Positions 33,568 to 45,889 of a stretch of DNA of 64,000 bases are shown piece by piece (position 1 is the stretch's first letter; each line of letters starts with the position of its first letter). The translations under genes and the position numbers were made by a program. Under the pieces are notes generated by a model that was not told the DNA's origin, did not search any database, and worked only from the letters and a program-made list of their open reading frames with translations. The stretch comes from Pratylenchus scribneri (taxonomy: Eukaryota > Nematoda > Chromadorea > Rhabditida > Pratylenchidae), in NCBI GenBank assembly GCA_030063045.1, contig JAQSEB010000105.1, forward strand, positions 186,001 through 250,000, in the 5' to 3' direction.

Positions 33568-35417
33568 TTTTGAATGATGATTTTGATGGCACAAAATGGG
33601 ATTGAATAATTAATGAATTTATGGGAAGAAACTGGATTGATCCCATTCCATCGATGGAGGCCCTTTTAAAGGCAATTCCGCAACAGTACATTGTGCCTGA
33701 TCAGTGAGGACATCGTAAAATTGATGCAAAATTTCCGCAATTAGTGATAAAAACAATGCACTTTGTTTTTTGTGAATTTTCTCCAATATGAATAATTTTG
33801 ATCTTCTGCCCAAATTAAGACTGCAATTTCAGGACATTTTTTATAAATTTTTTATTCTTCAAATCAAAATTATTTATGTATTTGCTCTCTCCTTAAAAAG
33901 TGCAGGATTGATAACGAGAAAAGAAAACTGCAATTAATCTGTTCATTAATTTTTAAATTATTTCAAAAGTGCAATTTTGTGATAAAAAACATTTTTGGTA
34001 ATTGAAATTGAAATTTTAATAAATATTTTAATTTTGAATAATTATTCGTTTTTGGGAGTATTTTATTGTAAATATAAAATATTAGTTTTATTTTGTCGAA
34101 TTAATATTTATAAATAAAGCATGAAAAATTAATCCAGTGAAATTTTTTATAATTTAATTCCAAATAATTTTGTATTTTCCACCTTCTTTTGGTACCTATC
34201 GAACATTTTTATTAAATGCCAATCAGCAGGGGTGTGCACTGTGCACGGGCCCAAAAAATCGGTCGGCCTGACGATTTTCGCTTCCGCCTCCCGAAAGCCC
34301 GGGTATTAAAATTTTCCAAGGAAAAATTTTTCTTGCAAAATTTTTTTGCCAAAATTGATTATCCATAGAAAAAATTTAAAAAGGAAAATTTGAAAAGAAG
34401 TTGTACAAAAATGATGAGAAAAAATAAAATTTTAATTAAAAATTTCAAAAAAAAAAATGTTAAAAAATTTTATTGAAAAAGTCTTTTTTGTTGGTTTGTA
34501 TTGTATTTCCTATTGGGCTTCCGGGCCTAAGCCCGACCTGCTTCGATCCAGGGCCTGGTCCGTGCACACTCCTGATGCCAATATTATACTTGTGATCGGA
34601 ATTAATCGAAATTAATTATTAATCCAATCAAAAATTTGCGATGGTTTCAAATTTAGATACTATCCCCAATAAATGTATGGCTCTTTTGTTTTAAAAAATT
34701 TACCAATAAACAAGTCTTGACAATCGCAAATTTTGCCCATATTTAGCACTAAGTTTTTTCACAAAATTCAAAAAATAAAAGTATGACTTGAATGGGCTGG
34801 AAAATATATATTGCATAAAAAGAATATATGATTAGAAAAACGCTCCGCCGAGACATTTTTGACTGAATTTCTTTCTAAGTAAGTGTGCTCCATGTTCCCT
34901 TCCGCCGGTTCCACATCTCTTTATTGACCCCAAAAAGTCGAAAGTGCCACCATAAGAAAATAGATAGAACAAATATTAATAAAATATATTAAAAATAAAA
35001 ATGAAAACCATTTTGAATAATAATTAAATTATTTTCAGGCTATTATCTGTGACCAAACGAAAACCAATTTTCCATAAAAAATGATATTGAATTATTCACC
35101 TTTTCATATTCAAATCCTCATTTAAATTCTAAAATATAGACTTAAAATATTTGGAATATTGAAATATGGGTGGCCAAATCCACATTTCCTAAAGGGCAGC
35201 ATTCTAAATTTAATTCCACCTAAAACAAATTTATGAGGACAGATTTATTTCATGGTGGCTTTTCAATTCGGATGTTATTTACATTTTTAATTCCAGCATG
35301 AAAGGGCAAAAGTGGATTTGAATGAAATGAGAAATATGGCTCCATAAAAGGGATTAAATGAATTGGGAAAATTTGTACAAAAGGGCATTCCTCGAATTCA
35401 ATTTAAATAAACCAAAA
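33568..35417. other. Intergenic with hAT-like MITE (34224-34574)
   Basis: Apart from the MITE, mostly AT-rich. 33600-33830 is less biased and open in short stretches on both strands, without recognisable domains; it may be the promoter and 5' flank of the minus-strand IlvD-like gene. Confidence 0.4.
34224..34574. mobile_element. hAT-type MITE with 8-bp target duplication
   Basis: Flanked by ATGCCAAT on both sides (34216-34223 and 34575-34582). Terminal inverted repeats are CAGGGGTGTGCAC (left, preceded by an extra CAG) and CAGGAGTGTGCAC (right, read on the minus strand). The 8-bp duplication and CAGGGG ends are hallmarks of hAT elements. 351 bp, no coding capacity. Confidence 0.85.
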
Positions 35418-37711
35418 ATGAATGGATCCCGTCTCCTTCCCTTGATGATTTATTTGTGGATTTTGGCTGCTTTTATTATCAATTATTCAACTGCAGCGAA
35501 GAAAGTAAGAAAAAATCATCATCATCAAAAATGCATGACCTACAAAAATCCAGCATATAGCGGTGAAATCAGCCAAAATGGCCATAAACGAGTGAAATGG
35601 GTAAGTCTCTTTGATTTGATAATAATAAAATCGCGTAAGGTGTGCCCATCCCTCTTTTTGGGAGGGTGGACAGTGCAGCAGGACAAATTCAAAATTTTTC
35701 TTCGATAGTGCCTTTCGGCAACACCGATTAATTAATGATTGTGATGGCATTTTGTAGGGAAAAATATAGAGCAACTGAACATTTCTTATAATGGCAAGAA
35801 GATGCTGTCGATCAAATAATACTTTCATTTTTTCCTTTTCAAATTCCTCAAATCCCAATTTTAATATCAAAATTTAGTGAAAAATATAAATAAAATTGCC
35901 CAATTTAGTGTCACAAAAAAATTTCAAATGTCCACTCTTGCGATTAAGGCAAATTTTAAAGAAATTTAGAAAGAAGGATGATAATTAAGTTGATAATTAG
36001 GTACAGGCATAAAATTTTCACAAATTTAAAAAATTTTAACCACAAAATAAAAAATTTACTCATTTTTTTTGGTTTTTTAAAATTTTGCTTAATCCCCGAC
36101 TTCATCCTCGGAACTCCGGTGATCCTCAAAAATTCTCCGGTGCATCCCTTAATCACCGTCCCGAAAAAGTTGTCCCCGGGGCAGCCCTAGATGTTTCCCG
36201 GAAAATTTGTGCCCTAGCACATCCCAGTCCCCGGGAATCCATCTCTACTGTCAATCTCTATTTCATCATGAATGTACAATCTCAAGCTCTAAAATGAATA
36301 ATTAAATCTTTTGAATCCATAATTTTCTTCAATTAAAATATATTTTAATAGCTTATCAATGGATGGGAAGGTGACATTCGGCAAATGCCATGGATGATTT
36401 ATGTGTCATACACCTACAAACAAAATGGCCAAGCTCAGTCTTCATTTTTCACTGGCTCGTTGATTAGTCCCCGGTATGTGCTCACTTGTGGCCATTGTGG
36501 TCAACGAATGAAGGAAAACGATACAATGACCGTTGTGTATGGGTCGGCAAATAAGAATGGAAGCCGTCGAATTGTGCTCAATAAATCCGCTCTCCATCGT
36601 CATCCAAATTACACCGAATCAGGGGGTGGTCGTCCTATATTTCGCGATCAGGGCATTTTGGATGTGGGTTATTAATATTAACAATTAAAACTTTTTAATT
36701 TATTTTTATATTTTACCAGAAAAAAATATTTTTAAATTTGTGAATTTTCCAGTTGGGCCAAGAAGTTGAATTTGATGAAACAGTTCATTCCATTTGCCTA
36801 GCCTGTTTAGGCCTAAATGACTCTTTCAACTTTGAGGAAAATGTCACAATTGCTGGATGGGGAAGTACAGTTGGTATGTGGAAAATTATTAAAATTTATT
36901 TAATTTTAAATAAATTTAATATTATAAAAATATTATCAATAATTTACTAGCCCCATGCATCGGAGCACAGACATTTCCTGTTCCCGATGTATTCCGATGG
37001 GACATTGTACGCACACATTCTTGCTTGACACCAAATGGCCCTTCCAAAGTTTGCAATGAAGCCAACGCTCAACACACAGTCAGCGGGGTTTGTAATTTTA
37101 ATTTTTGAAATTAAATTATATCAATCGGTGGTTTACGAATAGATAAAAAAAAAAATTAAAAATTGGCATTAATTCGGTTGGTATTGGTATTATGTATTAT
37201 CTCTTTTTTTGAAAAAATTAGGTCGAGGAATCCGAATTTGGCATTCTTTTTCAATTTGGATTGATCCGAATGGTTCAAAACCGGTTTAACATTTTATAAT
37301 TTTATTTTTCTTTACTTATAATCCAATTCTGTCGTCGAAATAAATTTTTTTAAACTTGTTTTTGAACCATTTGAATTGATCCAAATTCAAAAAGAATGCT
37401 CGGACTTTCTGAACTCGAAAACCCCAAAATATGCATTTTTTCAAAAAGGGGGGGGGGGGTGGGAGGATACAAAACGAATTATTACAAAAAATTCATAGTT
37501 TAAAACTTATTAAAAATAATTTTTTGTTAAGGGAGACAGTGGTGGTCCAGCTTTAGCGGTTCGAAACAACACGAATGATCGGCGACAATATCAAATTGGC
37601 GTACTCGGAGGAAATACTTGCAACCCACGTGAAAATAATTTTGAAAAAATTGATGGCGAATGGGTGAAGAAGATGACCGGTGTCAAATGCAAAAATTATA
37701 ATGAAGATTAG
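35418..37711 (+). CDS. Secreted chymotrypsin-like serine protease (S1/PA clan)
   Basis: Start at 35418 chosen because MNGSRLLPLMIYLWILAAFI then INYSTA is a signal peptide; an in-frame ATG at 35358 would add 20 polar residues. A basic pro-segment (KKVRKNHHHQKCMTYKN) precedes VKW|LINGWEGDIRQMPWMIYV, the activation site with INGW in place of IVGG. The triad is intact: His in VLTCGHC (unusual, normally TAAHC), Asp in FRDQGILDL, Ser in GDSGGPALA. Cysteine-rich loops (ICLACLG, CLTPNGPSKVCNE) suggest extra disulfides. Five main coding exons; the first intron (35600-36351) and the last (about 37088-37531) are long and hold repeat fragments. Likely gut digestion or secretion; nematode S1 proteases of this divergent type are common. 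Confidence 0.88.
36095..36260. repeat. GC-rich repeat fragment in protease intron
   Basis: GC-rich island with repeated CCCCGG / TTCCCGG words, ending GGGAATCCATCTCTACTG, which looks like a transposon terminus read outward (CAGTAGAGATGGATTCCC on the other strand). I could not find the matching end. Confidence 0.35.
37210..37440. repeat. Inverted-repeat element in protease intron
   Basis: GCATTCTTTTTCAATTTGGA ... GATCCGAATGGTTCAAAACC (left) is mirrored by ...TTGAACCATTTGAATTGATC and CAAATTCAAAAAGAATGC (right). A short palindromic MITE; a run of G follows at 37448. Confidence 0.6.
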
Positions 37712-38757
37712 AAGGAGGATTAAGGAAAATAATATCATCGAAATATGGTCAACATTGTTTGAAGCGCGAATTTGTTAATAAAAAATTGAAAAAATTGATA
37801 TTTAGCAATAAAATATCATTCATAAATATAGGAAAATTCTAATGAATTTATTAATTTTTCTTTCTAAAATTATTTTGACAAATTTTAAATAGTGATTTTT
37901 AGGGAGCGGATTTTTATGGAAATGCATATTTTTTGTGCGAATATGCACAGCATTGGGGAGTGCGAAAAAAGTGTTTTTAGGTTCTAAAAATGATTTTGAA
38001 CCGGTTTCATAATGCATATTTTGGCATATTTTGGCATTCTGTGCATATTTTGCATATTTCGCCATTTTAGTGCATAATTTGCATATTTTGGTGCATATTT
38101 TAGCGAAATTCGTGAATTTTTGTCAATTTTTAGTGAAAATTTTGAAATTTTTAGAAAAATTTTTTTATTCTGTTAATTTTTTGAAAAAAATTTCTACAAA
38201 ATTTAAGTTAGAATAAAATTTTCGGGAAAAATATTTCTTAAAAAGTGAAGAGTCCCCCAAAGGAGTCGAAAATCCAATATTTTTTCAGTTGTATAAAATT
38301 TTTGGAAATTTATATTTTTTTGCAATTTTATGCAATGGAATGATTAATTTTAGTGTTTAATACAATTTTTTTTATCATTTTTAGACTTTAATATCAAAAA
38401 AATCCATTAATTTTGTGCATAAAATGTGCATATTTTAGAATTTTTTGGCATATTTGGTGCATATTTTGGCCTTTTTTTGTGCATATATATGCGCATATAT
38501 TGGCACTTTTCGGTGCATATAAATCCGCTCCCTAGTGATTTTAGTTGTTTTTATAAGTTTTCATTTGCTCTAAAAATATAATATTTTATTTTTATTTTAA
38601 GTGGGACAAAATTTGTAGATATAAAATTTTGATTTTTAATTTGCAATGATTTTAATATTCGCCGCAAATTGCAATCATTTAATCATATTACATAATAATT
38701 TGCAAAAGAAAATATATCAAAAATATTAAAAATTTATGAAAATATTAGAAAAATTGT
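37712..38757. other. Convergent intergenic space occupied mainly by a hAT-like element
   Basis: Holds the element at 37900-38534 and short AT-rich flanks that should carry the 3' ends of the protease gene and of the minus-strand receptor gene. Confidence 0.5.
37900..38534. mobile_element. hAT-type non-autonomous element with GCATATTTT-rich interior
   Basis: Perfect ends TAGGGAGCGGATTT / AAATCCGCTCCCTA, flanked by an 8-bp duplication GTGATTTT (37892-37899 and 38535-38542). The interior has many variants of TGCATATTTTGG in both halves. 635 bp, no transposase. Confidence 0.85.
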
Positions 38758-40202
38758 TCAAAATATTGTTGAAGGATGATGCATATCCTTGCTGCATGTT
38801 GGATAGACAGTTTGAATTTGACTGATTGGTTTCACCATTTTGTTGGACCCAAATAATTTGATAAGGGCACGACGATATGGTTTGACCAAAAGCATGGTGG
38901 CCAATGGGTTCAAAACCTGTTGAATGGATAAATTCAAATTAATTAAATTATTATTAGGGATGAATTACGGGCATAAAATAAAGGGGAACGGCGGCATAGA
39001 CCATGAAATGGACGGTGCCGGCATTTGGTACGAATATTGGCAAAGTTGTTTGTAAACTCAATTCAATCACCTCAATGGTTGGAAGTATTGCCTGAAATTA
39101 ATAAATATTCAAAAATCAGAAATAAATATTGGGATTACCTGAACAATGAGTGCCGTTGTCACTTGATTGTTGTATTCTCGCATTCGAATATTTTTCCGTA
39201 AATTTGTCATCATTTTTGTCTTACCAGTTCCCATTGAATTTGCATAAGTGGCACTGATATATTGGCGAGTGCCACGAAAGCAATACTTTAATTGAAATTA
39301 TGATTAAATTTAATATTATTGGAATATTTGGCATACAATGATAATACAATAGCAAATTATGAAAATGGAAATCATTGCGGCACAATGCAAAATCCATTCA
39401 AAAGAACGCTGAAATAGAAGATTAAGGATAATTAAATAAAAATAAATTCACCGCCGGTGTGAATGAGGAGAATCGAATTTCGGTGATGCCAATTTCCTCA
39501 TAAATTCGTTTGCTCAATTCCATCATTTGTTGCTTATATTCCTCATATGGATAATCGGACCAATAATGGAGAATTACATGGGCAATCAACAAAATTGTGA
39601 TGGCAAATCCAGTGGAATATTGCAATTTTTGGGGGATTTGGCCATCACTAAAATTGAATTTTATTAATTTAATGAGAGATGGATACCCAATGATCATATA
39701 ATATCGAAAAATGAATTGGATTGTGGTGCAGCAGAGGAAGAGTAAAAGCATTTGGAACCAAAGGACATTAGCCTAAATTAAATATAATTGATTGTAAAAT
39801 ATTGGAAAACAAACAGAATAATTGTAAATGGATGATGTTGTACGGAAGAAGCCATTCTGGATGACGGCATGGAATCCATGGTCAACAATGGGAATTGGCT
39901 GAACAAGGAAAGTGATGAGGGCAATGAATAAATCCTTTTTTTGAGGGGAAATGATTTTATCTTATTCCATCCATTCCATTTATTACCATAATACAGGGGG
40001 CCATCAACAATTTACTGTAAATGAGCATTGGGGCCGGTGTCTTCTTGAGGATGAGCCAAAGGAGGAAAATGTTAAACACCATTCCCAGCGAGAATGTCCC
40101 AAATGCGCAACCCGAATAGATTGTCCGTACCAAATCTACATTTAAATTAATTAATATATTTTATTTTAATTTATTTTTAGAATTACCAAATTCTTCAGCC
40201 AT
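38758..40202 (-). CDS. Nematode 7TM chemoreceptor, Str superfamily (copy A)
   Basis: Minus strand. ATG at 40202-40200 (MAEEF) is spliced to DLVRTIYSGCAFGTFSLGMV (TM1), then LKKTPAPMLIYSKLLMAPC (TM2). The next exons give DLFIALITFLVQPIPIVDHG, NVLWFQMLLLFLCCTTIQFI and FRYYMI (TM3 with RY), a loop WSDYPYEEYKQQMMELSKRI, GITEIRFSSFTPA, TM5, NNQVTTALIVQAILPTIEV (TM6) and VLNPLATMLLVKPYRRALIK (TM7 end), with a short tail to the stop at 38758. Eight or so exons. The 5' half is identical, introns included, to the paralog at 44007-45889. Confidence 0.85.
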
Positions 40203-41823
40203 TTCAAAATTCAAATTTTAATTTATGAAAGATCTAAAATTATGATTATTTTAAAAACATTTCAATAAAACACAATTAATCCTTGTATTTATGAATAATA
40301 CAAATAATAAATTTCCTATTTTATTCAATTTTATATGATGTTAATTAAAGAACATGGATACACATATTTCATTTATTGAAGTTAGAAAACAACCGAGAAT
40401 CCCGAAAGAACAAATGACCAAAAATTAACATAAAAAGAATGAACAAATTTGGATTTGAATGAATGAATGAATGGGCGGAAAAATGTATTTTGTGATTATT
40501 TAAGCTATTTATTATTTAATCATTTGTCCTTTTTTGTTCTCGATTCTTTCATTTTGTTTTCAATATGAAACAATTAGATGTAATTTTGATGTTTTTAAAC
40601 AAAATTGAATAACATTAATTAATTTATTTTTGGATTTATAAAACCATTAAGCAGACGCCCACAAATGAAAACGAAGAATGAACATAGATAAAAATATATG
40701 TATGGACTCTGGAGGATATTCAACAAATGAATCCTAATTTCAACCTTAAATATTCAAAAATATGATGGTCAAATAAATAAATAAAAAAAATAGATCTTTG
40801 ATGTTAAAAAACAATATCATTTGCCATTGGCATTGGCATTTATTATATAATATTTCATCATTTTTTAGTAAATATTTTCGGATTGAGTGAGGAAAATAAA
40901 TATTTAACTCATTACATTTGGCTCTATAAATATTTTATAAATTAATCACAGAATTGCGGAAATAATATTTTCTGTTTAATTTGGGTATTTTTGGGAAATA
41001 ATTAATAAATGAGGAACATTTATGGGCAAGGAAATGAAAATATTTACACCATTTTAGTACGGAAACATCATCAAATATTATTGCTGGAATATTTTATTAA
41101 AATAAAAATGGCCAATTTTGGCATGATCTTTTACAATTTTTTTCGTCTGCAAAATTCTAATATTCTTTTTGGAAAAATTAATTTAGTATTAATATTGTTA
41201 AGGAAATAATTTAGAAGAATATTGGAATTCATCAGAAATGGTCCAAAAAAATGAACAGGAAAAGAGGGAATTATATTCTTTTGGCGAACACTAATATCCG
41301 ATGAAGATGATTTTTGGAGTTTAATGCATTTATTGGGTTCACATTTGGACACATTTTTATGAGATTTTTTAAATTAAATCCCATAAAAGTGTTTTCGACC
41401 ATTTAGGACTAATCAGAAATCAGCTTAGACAGACTAGTTCAAGTTCGTAAAGCATACTATATCTATTATTGTAGTGAGTTGTATTTGTCCTTGGGGCATA
41501 AAATTGTTTATAAATAATAGTCTCAAAATGCATTAATCATCATTTTGATTTTTAGCTAAAATATGGCTTCAAATCAAAACTGTTGGTTTAATTAAAAGTG
41601 TTTTCGTGTCATTTTTTATGATAACTAATCGAACAATGGTCAATGAATTTGTAGTCAATTTACTAATGTTCAATAAAATGATATAGAAATTATCCAATAT
41701 CTTAATCATCTCATTGAATTGAAATGAAACTAGCCATTTTTATCCCAAATTTTCATAAAATTGTATCTAGCAAATGAAATTTTATTAAAATATGAGTATG
41801 GTGATATTTGTTTTTTATTTAAA
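40203..41823. other. Intergenic, very AT-rich
   Basis: No gene, RNA or repeat recognised. The promoter of copy A should lie directly to the right of 40202. Confidence 0.4.
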
Positions 41824-43262
41824 TTAAGCCCATTCTTGCTTTAACATTTTAAAATGTTCATCTGCTTCATTGTTTCGCTTCTGCTGAATGCTTTGTTGTT
41901 TTTGGATTGATGATTCAAAATCGGCGACACGGCTTTTGCAAAAAAGCAATTTTAATTTTAATTTAACCAACAATTTTTGAGCATTACGGCGAAGTATTGG
42001 ATGTTTACTTAAAAAAAATAATATTGAATTATTATATTTTAAATATTCACCAAATTATGAAATATTCGATGCCAATATTTGTGCAATTCATTAAAAAGAA
42101 TATTATTTCACTGCTCAATTCAATGGATAATGGGCCATTTAAAATGCCAAAATATATTGCAAATGGGAATGAATTGATGAAAAAAAGATTGACAGAATGA
42201 AGTGCAAAAATTGGAGCCAATTGACGAGCAGTTCGAATATTCTCACACGTCTAAAATTAAATTAAATTATTTCTTCTATTAATAGCCCATCTCTATTAGA
42301 AGCTCACCCTCTATTTTTTACAGATTTATTCTTATTTATTTTTAAAATAAATATGAAGAATTTTGGGTATTTTTTCATATTATTTTCCATTAAACGGATA
42401 ATCAAAAATTTGATCCAATTCCATTAAAACCAAAGTAAAATTCTATAAAATCTAAATTAATCGTAAACAAAGAATTTAGACTCTAAAGATCAGTCATATA
42501 ATATTTAAATTTACTTGGAATCTTTCGCTGAGATTATGTTCCCCGCAACCATTTGCCCTCAATTGTAATTTGTATTTTTTCAAATTGTATGTGCCCAACA
42601 AGAAAATGGCAAAAATTTCTAAGAAGGCTAAAAAAACAATAAGGCCATATGAAATGAGAGTGCCGAGACGAAATTCCAATATTTTATTCGGATTATTATT
42701 GGAATCGGAATTTAAAACTTGTTCAAATGTTGTATAGGCGGAAAATGCACTCTAAAAAATTATTAAAATAATTAAATATTATTAATTTTAATACAATAAA
42801 AATGAGCAATAATCCAATGCTGAGAAAGCATCGATGTTGACGTTCATATTTTTTGTATAAAATTGTTGCCAAAAGTCGTTCAATAAAGAGAATATGGCCA
42901 ATGGAATTCAAAAATGTGATTGAGAACATTAAAATGGACTGAAAAAGAATATTTATTTATTAAAATAAATTAATTTTTAATGCCTGAAGCAGAAAATTGT
43001 CCAGAAAATGTTCTGGCCCAAAAATTAGGACATTGAAAATTTGGGCACATCTTGAAATTGAAAATGTGCAAAAGCAAAAACTTTGTGCCATCAAAATGCA
43101 TTTCAAATTTGGATGGATGAAGGCAGTGCCCAAAAGAATCCAACAATTTCCAAGTGAAATTGGAATTTGGAGGAAAATTGCCAACAAATTGGCAGAATTG
43201 AAGGAAAAGCGAAAATAATTTATAAATTCCGAAGAAATGATGCCCAATTCTGTGGCATTCAT
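41824..43262 (-). CDS. Sra-superfamily (srab/sre-like) chemoreceptor 1
   Basis: Starts MNATELGIISSEFINYF. TM2 region CWILLGTAFIHPNLKCILMA, TM3 QSFCFCTFSISRCAQIFN. Exon 2 gives SIGHILFIERLLATILYKKY (the ER..AT motif of sra/srab/sre receptors), then SAYTTFEQVL, and HNLSERFQ spliced to TCENIRTARQLAPIF (the LSxRFQxxENIR signature). The C-terminal exon is ILRRNAQKLL ... EHFKMLKQEW followed by A and stop. The first intron starts with GC instead of GT (CAG|GC at 42983), with a TTTTTCAG acceptor. Five or six exons, full length. Paralogs at 54207, 57563 and 60217. Confidence 0.82.
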
Positions 43263-44006
43263 TGAAATGGGCAATTGAATTGGAAATATTCTACATTTAA
43301 TTATAAATAATTATTTTCTGATCTTCACACCTTTTCCGGTAACATAAATTTCAGATTTGAAAATGGATATAATATGATGTGCGGAGGAGTGGTGGGATAA
43401 ATAAAAATGTATTTATTAGTGCACAAAATTTAACCAGAATTTTCATGAGAATATTTTATTTTAACATCAGATTATTTTATACTTTAAATGAAAAAATCAG
43501 AAGCAATAAAAAATGGAAATTTAGAAATTATGATTATTCAAAGAAAACCATTTTAAATTTAGATTGCATGTTCAGTTCACATTTCAAAAAATACAAATTT
43601 TCCATACAAATTTCAACATTTTTGGAATTGATGGGTGGTCAAAATTCCCAAATTGACCAGCAGAGGCTAAATCCAACCTTAAATAAAAAATCAATTTCTA
43701 ATTCGTTCATTGAAATATTCGTATTAAAAAGTAGTTTCGAGTATGCCACTATCACGCCATTACATATTTTTCAGTGAATCTGGATCCCTCCCCAACCCAC
43801 TTTGTGTCAGAAATCAGAATTATTTCAGGATAGTGACCAAAAAGTGCCCGTATAATAATTTAATTAAAATATTTTTCATAATAAATTTATCTAATGAAAA
43901 AATAATATTAATACAATTTGTTTACAATAAGGAAATAATTTTAAATATTTTTATAAGTATTTTCATCATTTTGTACAATTCATTTAAAATCCTCACATCA
44001 TTATCA
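43263..44006. other. Intergenic
   Basis: AT-rich promoter region of receptor 1 and 3' flank of the next receptor; no gene recognised. Confidence 0.4.
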
Positions 44007-45889
44007 TTATATGATTGGCACAGCCTTAAGTACTTCAATTGGAGTGCTGGATGTTTGAATTCTCTCTTTGTTATTGTTGCATTCAATGGCTTTTATTCGC
44101 CTTTTTGTGTCAATTCCAACCATTTTCAACAATGCCCTTCGATATGGTTTAACCAATAACATTGTGGCCAATGGGTTTAAAACCTGAACAAAAATAAATT
44201 ATTGGTATCATTTTGATATAATCAAACTGGAATAAAATAAAGTGGAATGGCGGCAAAGACCATAAAATGGACAATGTTGGCGGTTGGGAAGAATATTGGC
44301 AATGTTGTCTGTAAACTCAATTCAATCACTTCAACAGTTGGCAAAAATGCCTAATAAAATAAAATTTAATAAATTGATAAAATATTCGATTGATTCACTT
44401 GGACAATGAGTGCGGTTGTCACTTGATTATTGTATTCTTGCATTCGCAAATTCTTTCGAACATTCGTCAAAACCATTCCATTGACCATAAAATTACCATA
44501 TGATTTTTGGATATAACGGCGAGTGCCAAGGAAACAAAACTAAAATTATAAACCGAATCAGGTGGAATTGGAATAAATATTCAAAAGAATTGCGCTCCCG
44601 AATTTCGGGGGGTGAAATGTGAAATTCGGGTTTAGATTTGGTCGGGTTTGGCAACATCTGATTCGACTTCGGATTTGGTATTTTTGATCGGGTTCGGTCG
44701 GGATCCCGAATTTTTAGTATTTTTTCAGCCAACAAATATGGCGATCTAGTGAGAAATTTTTACAAAAAATTGTCTCGCAAACGATAAATTTAGTCAAAAA
44801 ATGGTCCCTAAAAGAAAAATTTGACTAAAAAAATTAAAAATCCTTAAAAAATCTATTCAAAATCCACCAATATGGAATGCTTTTCACTCCCGATAAAACC
44901 CGAATCCGATAGTTTGTTGGAGTTTTGCCGGGTTTGGCATTATAGGGTTCGGGTGTAGAAGGCTAAAAATGTCGTCGATAGGGTTCGGGTACGGTAGCGC
45001 AACCCAAATATTCAACATACAATGATAATGCAATAGCAAATTGCGAAAATGGAAATCATTGCGGCACAATGCAAAATCCATTGATAAGAACGCTGAAATA
45101 TAGAAGATAAAAGACAATTAACTAATAAAAACAAACAGCTGGAGTGAATGAAGAGAATCGAATTTCGGTAATGCCCATTTCCTCTTTGACTTTTTCGGAC
45201 AATTCCTCCATTAATTTTGTATATTCCTCATACGGATAATCGGACCAAAAATGCAATAGAATGTGGGCAATCAACAAAATTGCAATCACAAAACCGGTAA
45301 AATATTTTAATTTAGTTGATAATTCACCACTAAATATTAAAATGAATTTATTTTTAATATTCATTTTTGTTAACTTTATAATCATATAATATCGAAAAAT
45401 GAATTGAATTGTGGTGCAGCAAAGGAAAAGCAAAAGCATTTGGAACCAAAGGACATTGGCCTAAATAAAATATAATTGATTGTAAAATATTGGAAAACAA
45501 ACAGAATAATTGTAAATGGATGATGTTGTACGGAAGAAGCCATTCTGGATGACGGCATGGAATCCATGGTCAACAATGGGAATTGGCTGAACAAGGAAAG
45601 TGATGAGGGCAATGAATAAATCCTTTTTTTGAGGGGAAATGATTTTATTTTATTTTATTCCATCCATTTATTACCATAATACAGGGGGCCATCAACAATT
45701 TACTGTAAATGAGCATTGGGGCCGGTGTCTTCTTGAGGATGAGCCAAAGGAGGAAAATGTTAAACACCATTCCCAGCGAGAATGTCCCAAATGCGCAACC
45801 CGAATAGATTGTCCGTACCAAATCTACATTTAAATTAATTAATATATTTTATTATAATTTATTTATAATTTACCAAATTCTTCAGCCAT
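44007..45889 (-). CDS. Nematode 7TM chemoreceptor, Str superfamily (copy B)
   Basis: Paralog of copy A. ATG at 45889 (MAEEF spliced to DLVRTIYSG). TM1-TM3 are identical to copy A, including QFIFRYYMI. The loop is WSDYPYEEYTKLMEELSEKV, then GITEIRFSSFTPA, a cytoplasmic ARNL-type segment, TM6 and VLNPLATMLLVKPYRRALLK. The C-terminal tail (VGIDTKRRIKAIECNNNKER ...) differs fully from copy A. A 421-bp transposon-like insert (44585-45005) sits in one intron without touching splice sites. All exons remain open, so the gene looks intact. Confidence 0.83.
44585..45005. mobile_element. MULE-like non-autonomous element in receptor intron
   Basis: Flanked by AAATATTCAA on both sides (44575-44584, 45006-45015). 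Near-terminal inverted repeats TTGCGCTCCCG and TTGCGCTACCG (minus strand). GC-rich interior with repeated GGGTTCGGGT words. The same intron in paralog copy A (about 39300-39340) lacks it and reads straight through as GGAATATTTGGCATACAATG, an empty site. Confidence 0.75.

Noticed and set aside
33619..33813. Open frames on both strands upstream of the IlvD-like gene (for example MGRNWIDPIPSMEALLK on +)
   Set aside because: Short, no splice context or family match; kept as unannotated flank.
35358..35417. Upstream ATG of the serine protease gene
   Set aside because: Would place 20 polar residues before the hydrophobic signal peptide; the ATG at 35418 is favoured.
40203..41823. Search for tRNAs, CRISPR-like arrays or further receptor exons
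   Set aside because: Only AT-rich sequence without consistent exon-intron structure; nothing supportable.
43260..43274. Four extra N-terminal codons for receptor 1 starting at TTG
   Set aside because: The ATG at 43262 aligns with the MN(A/S)T starts of the paralogs; a TTG start is not expected.
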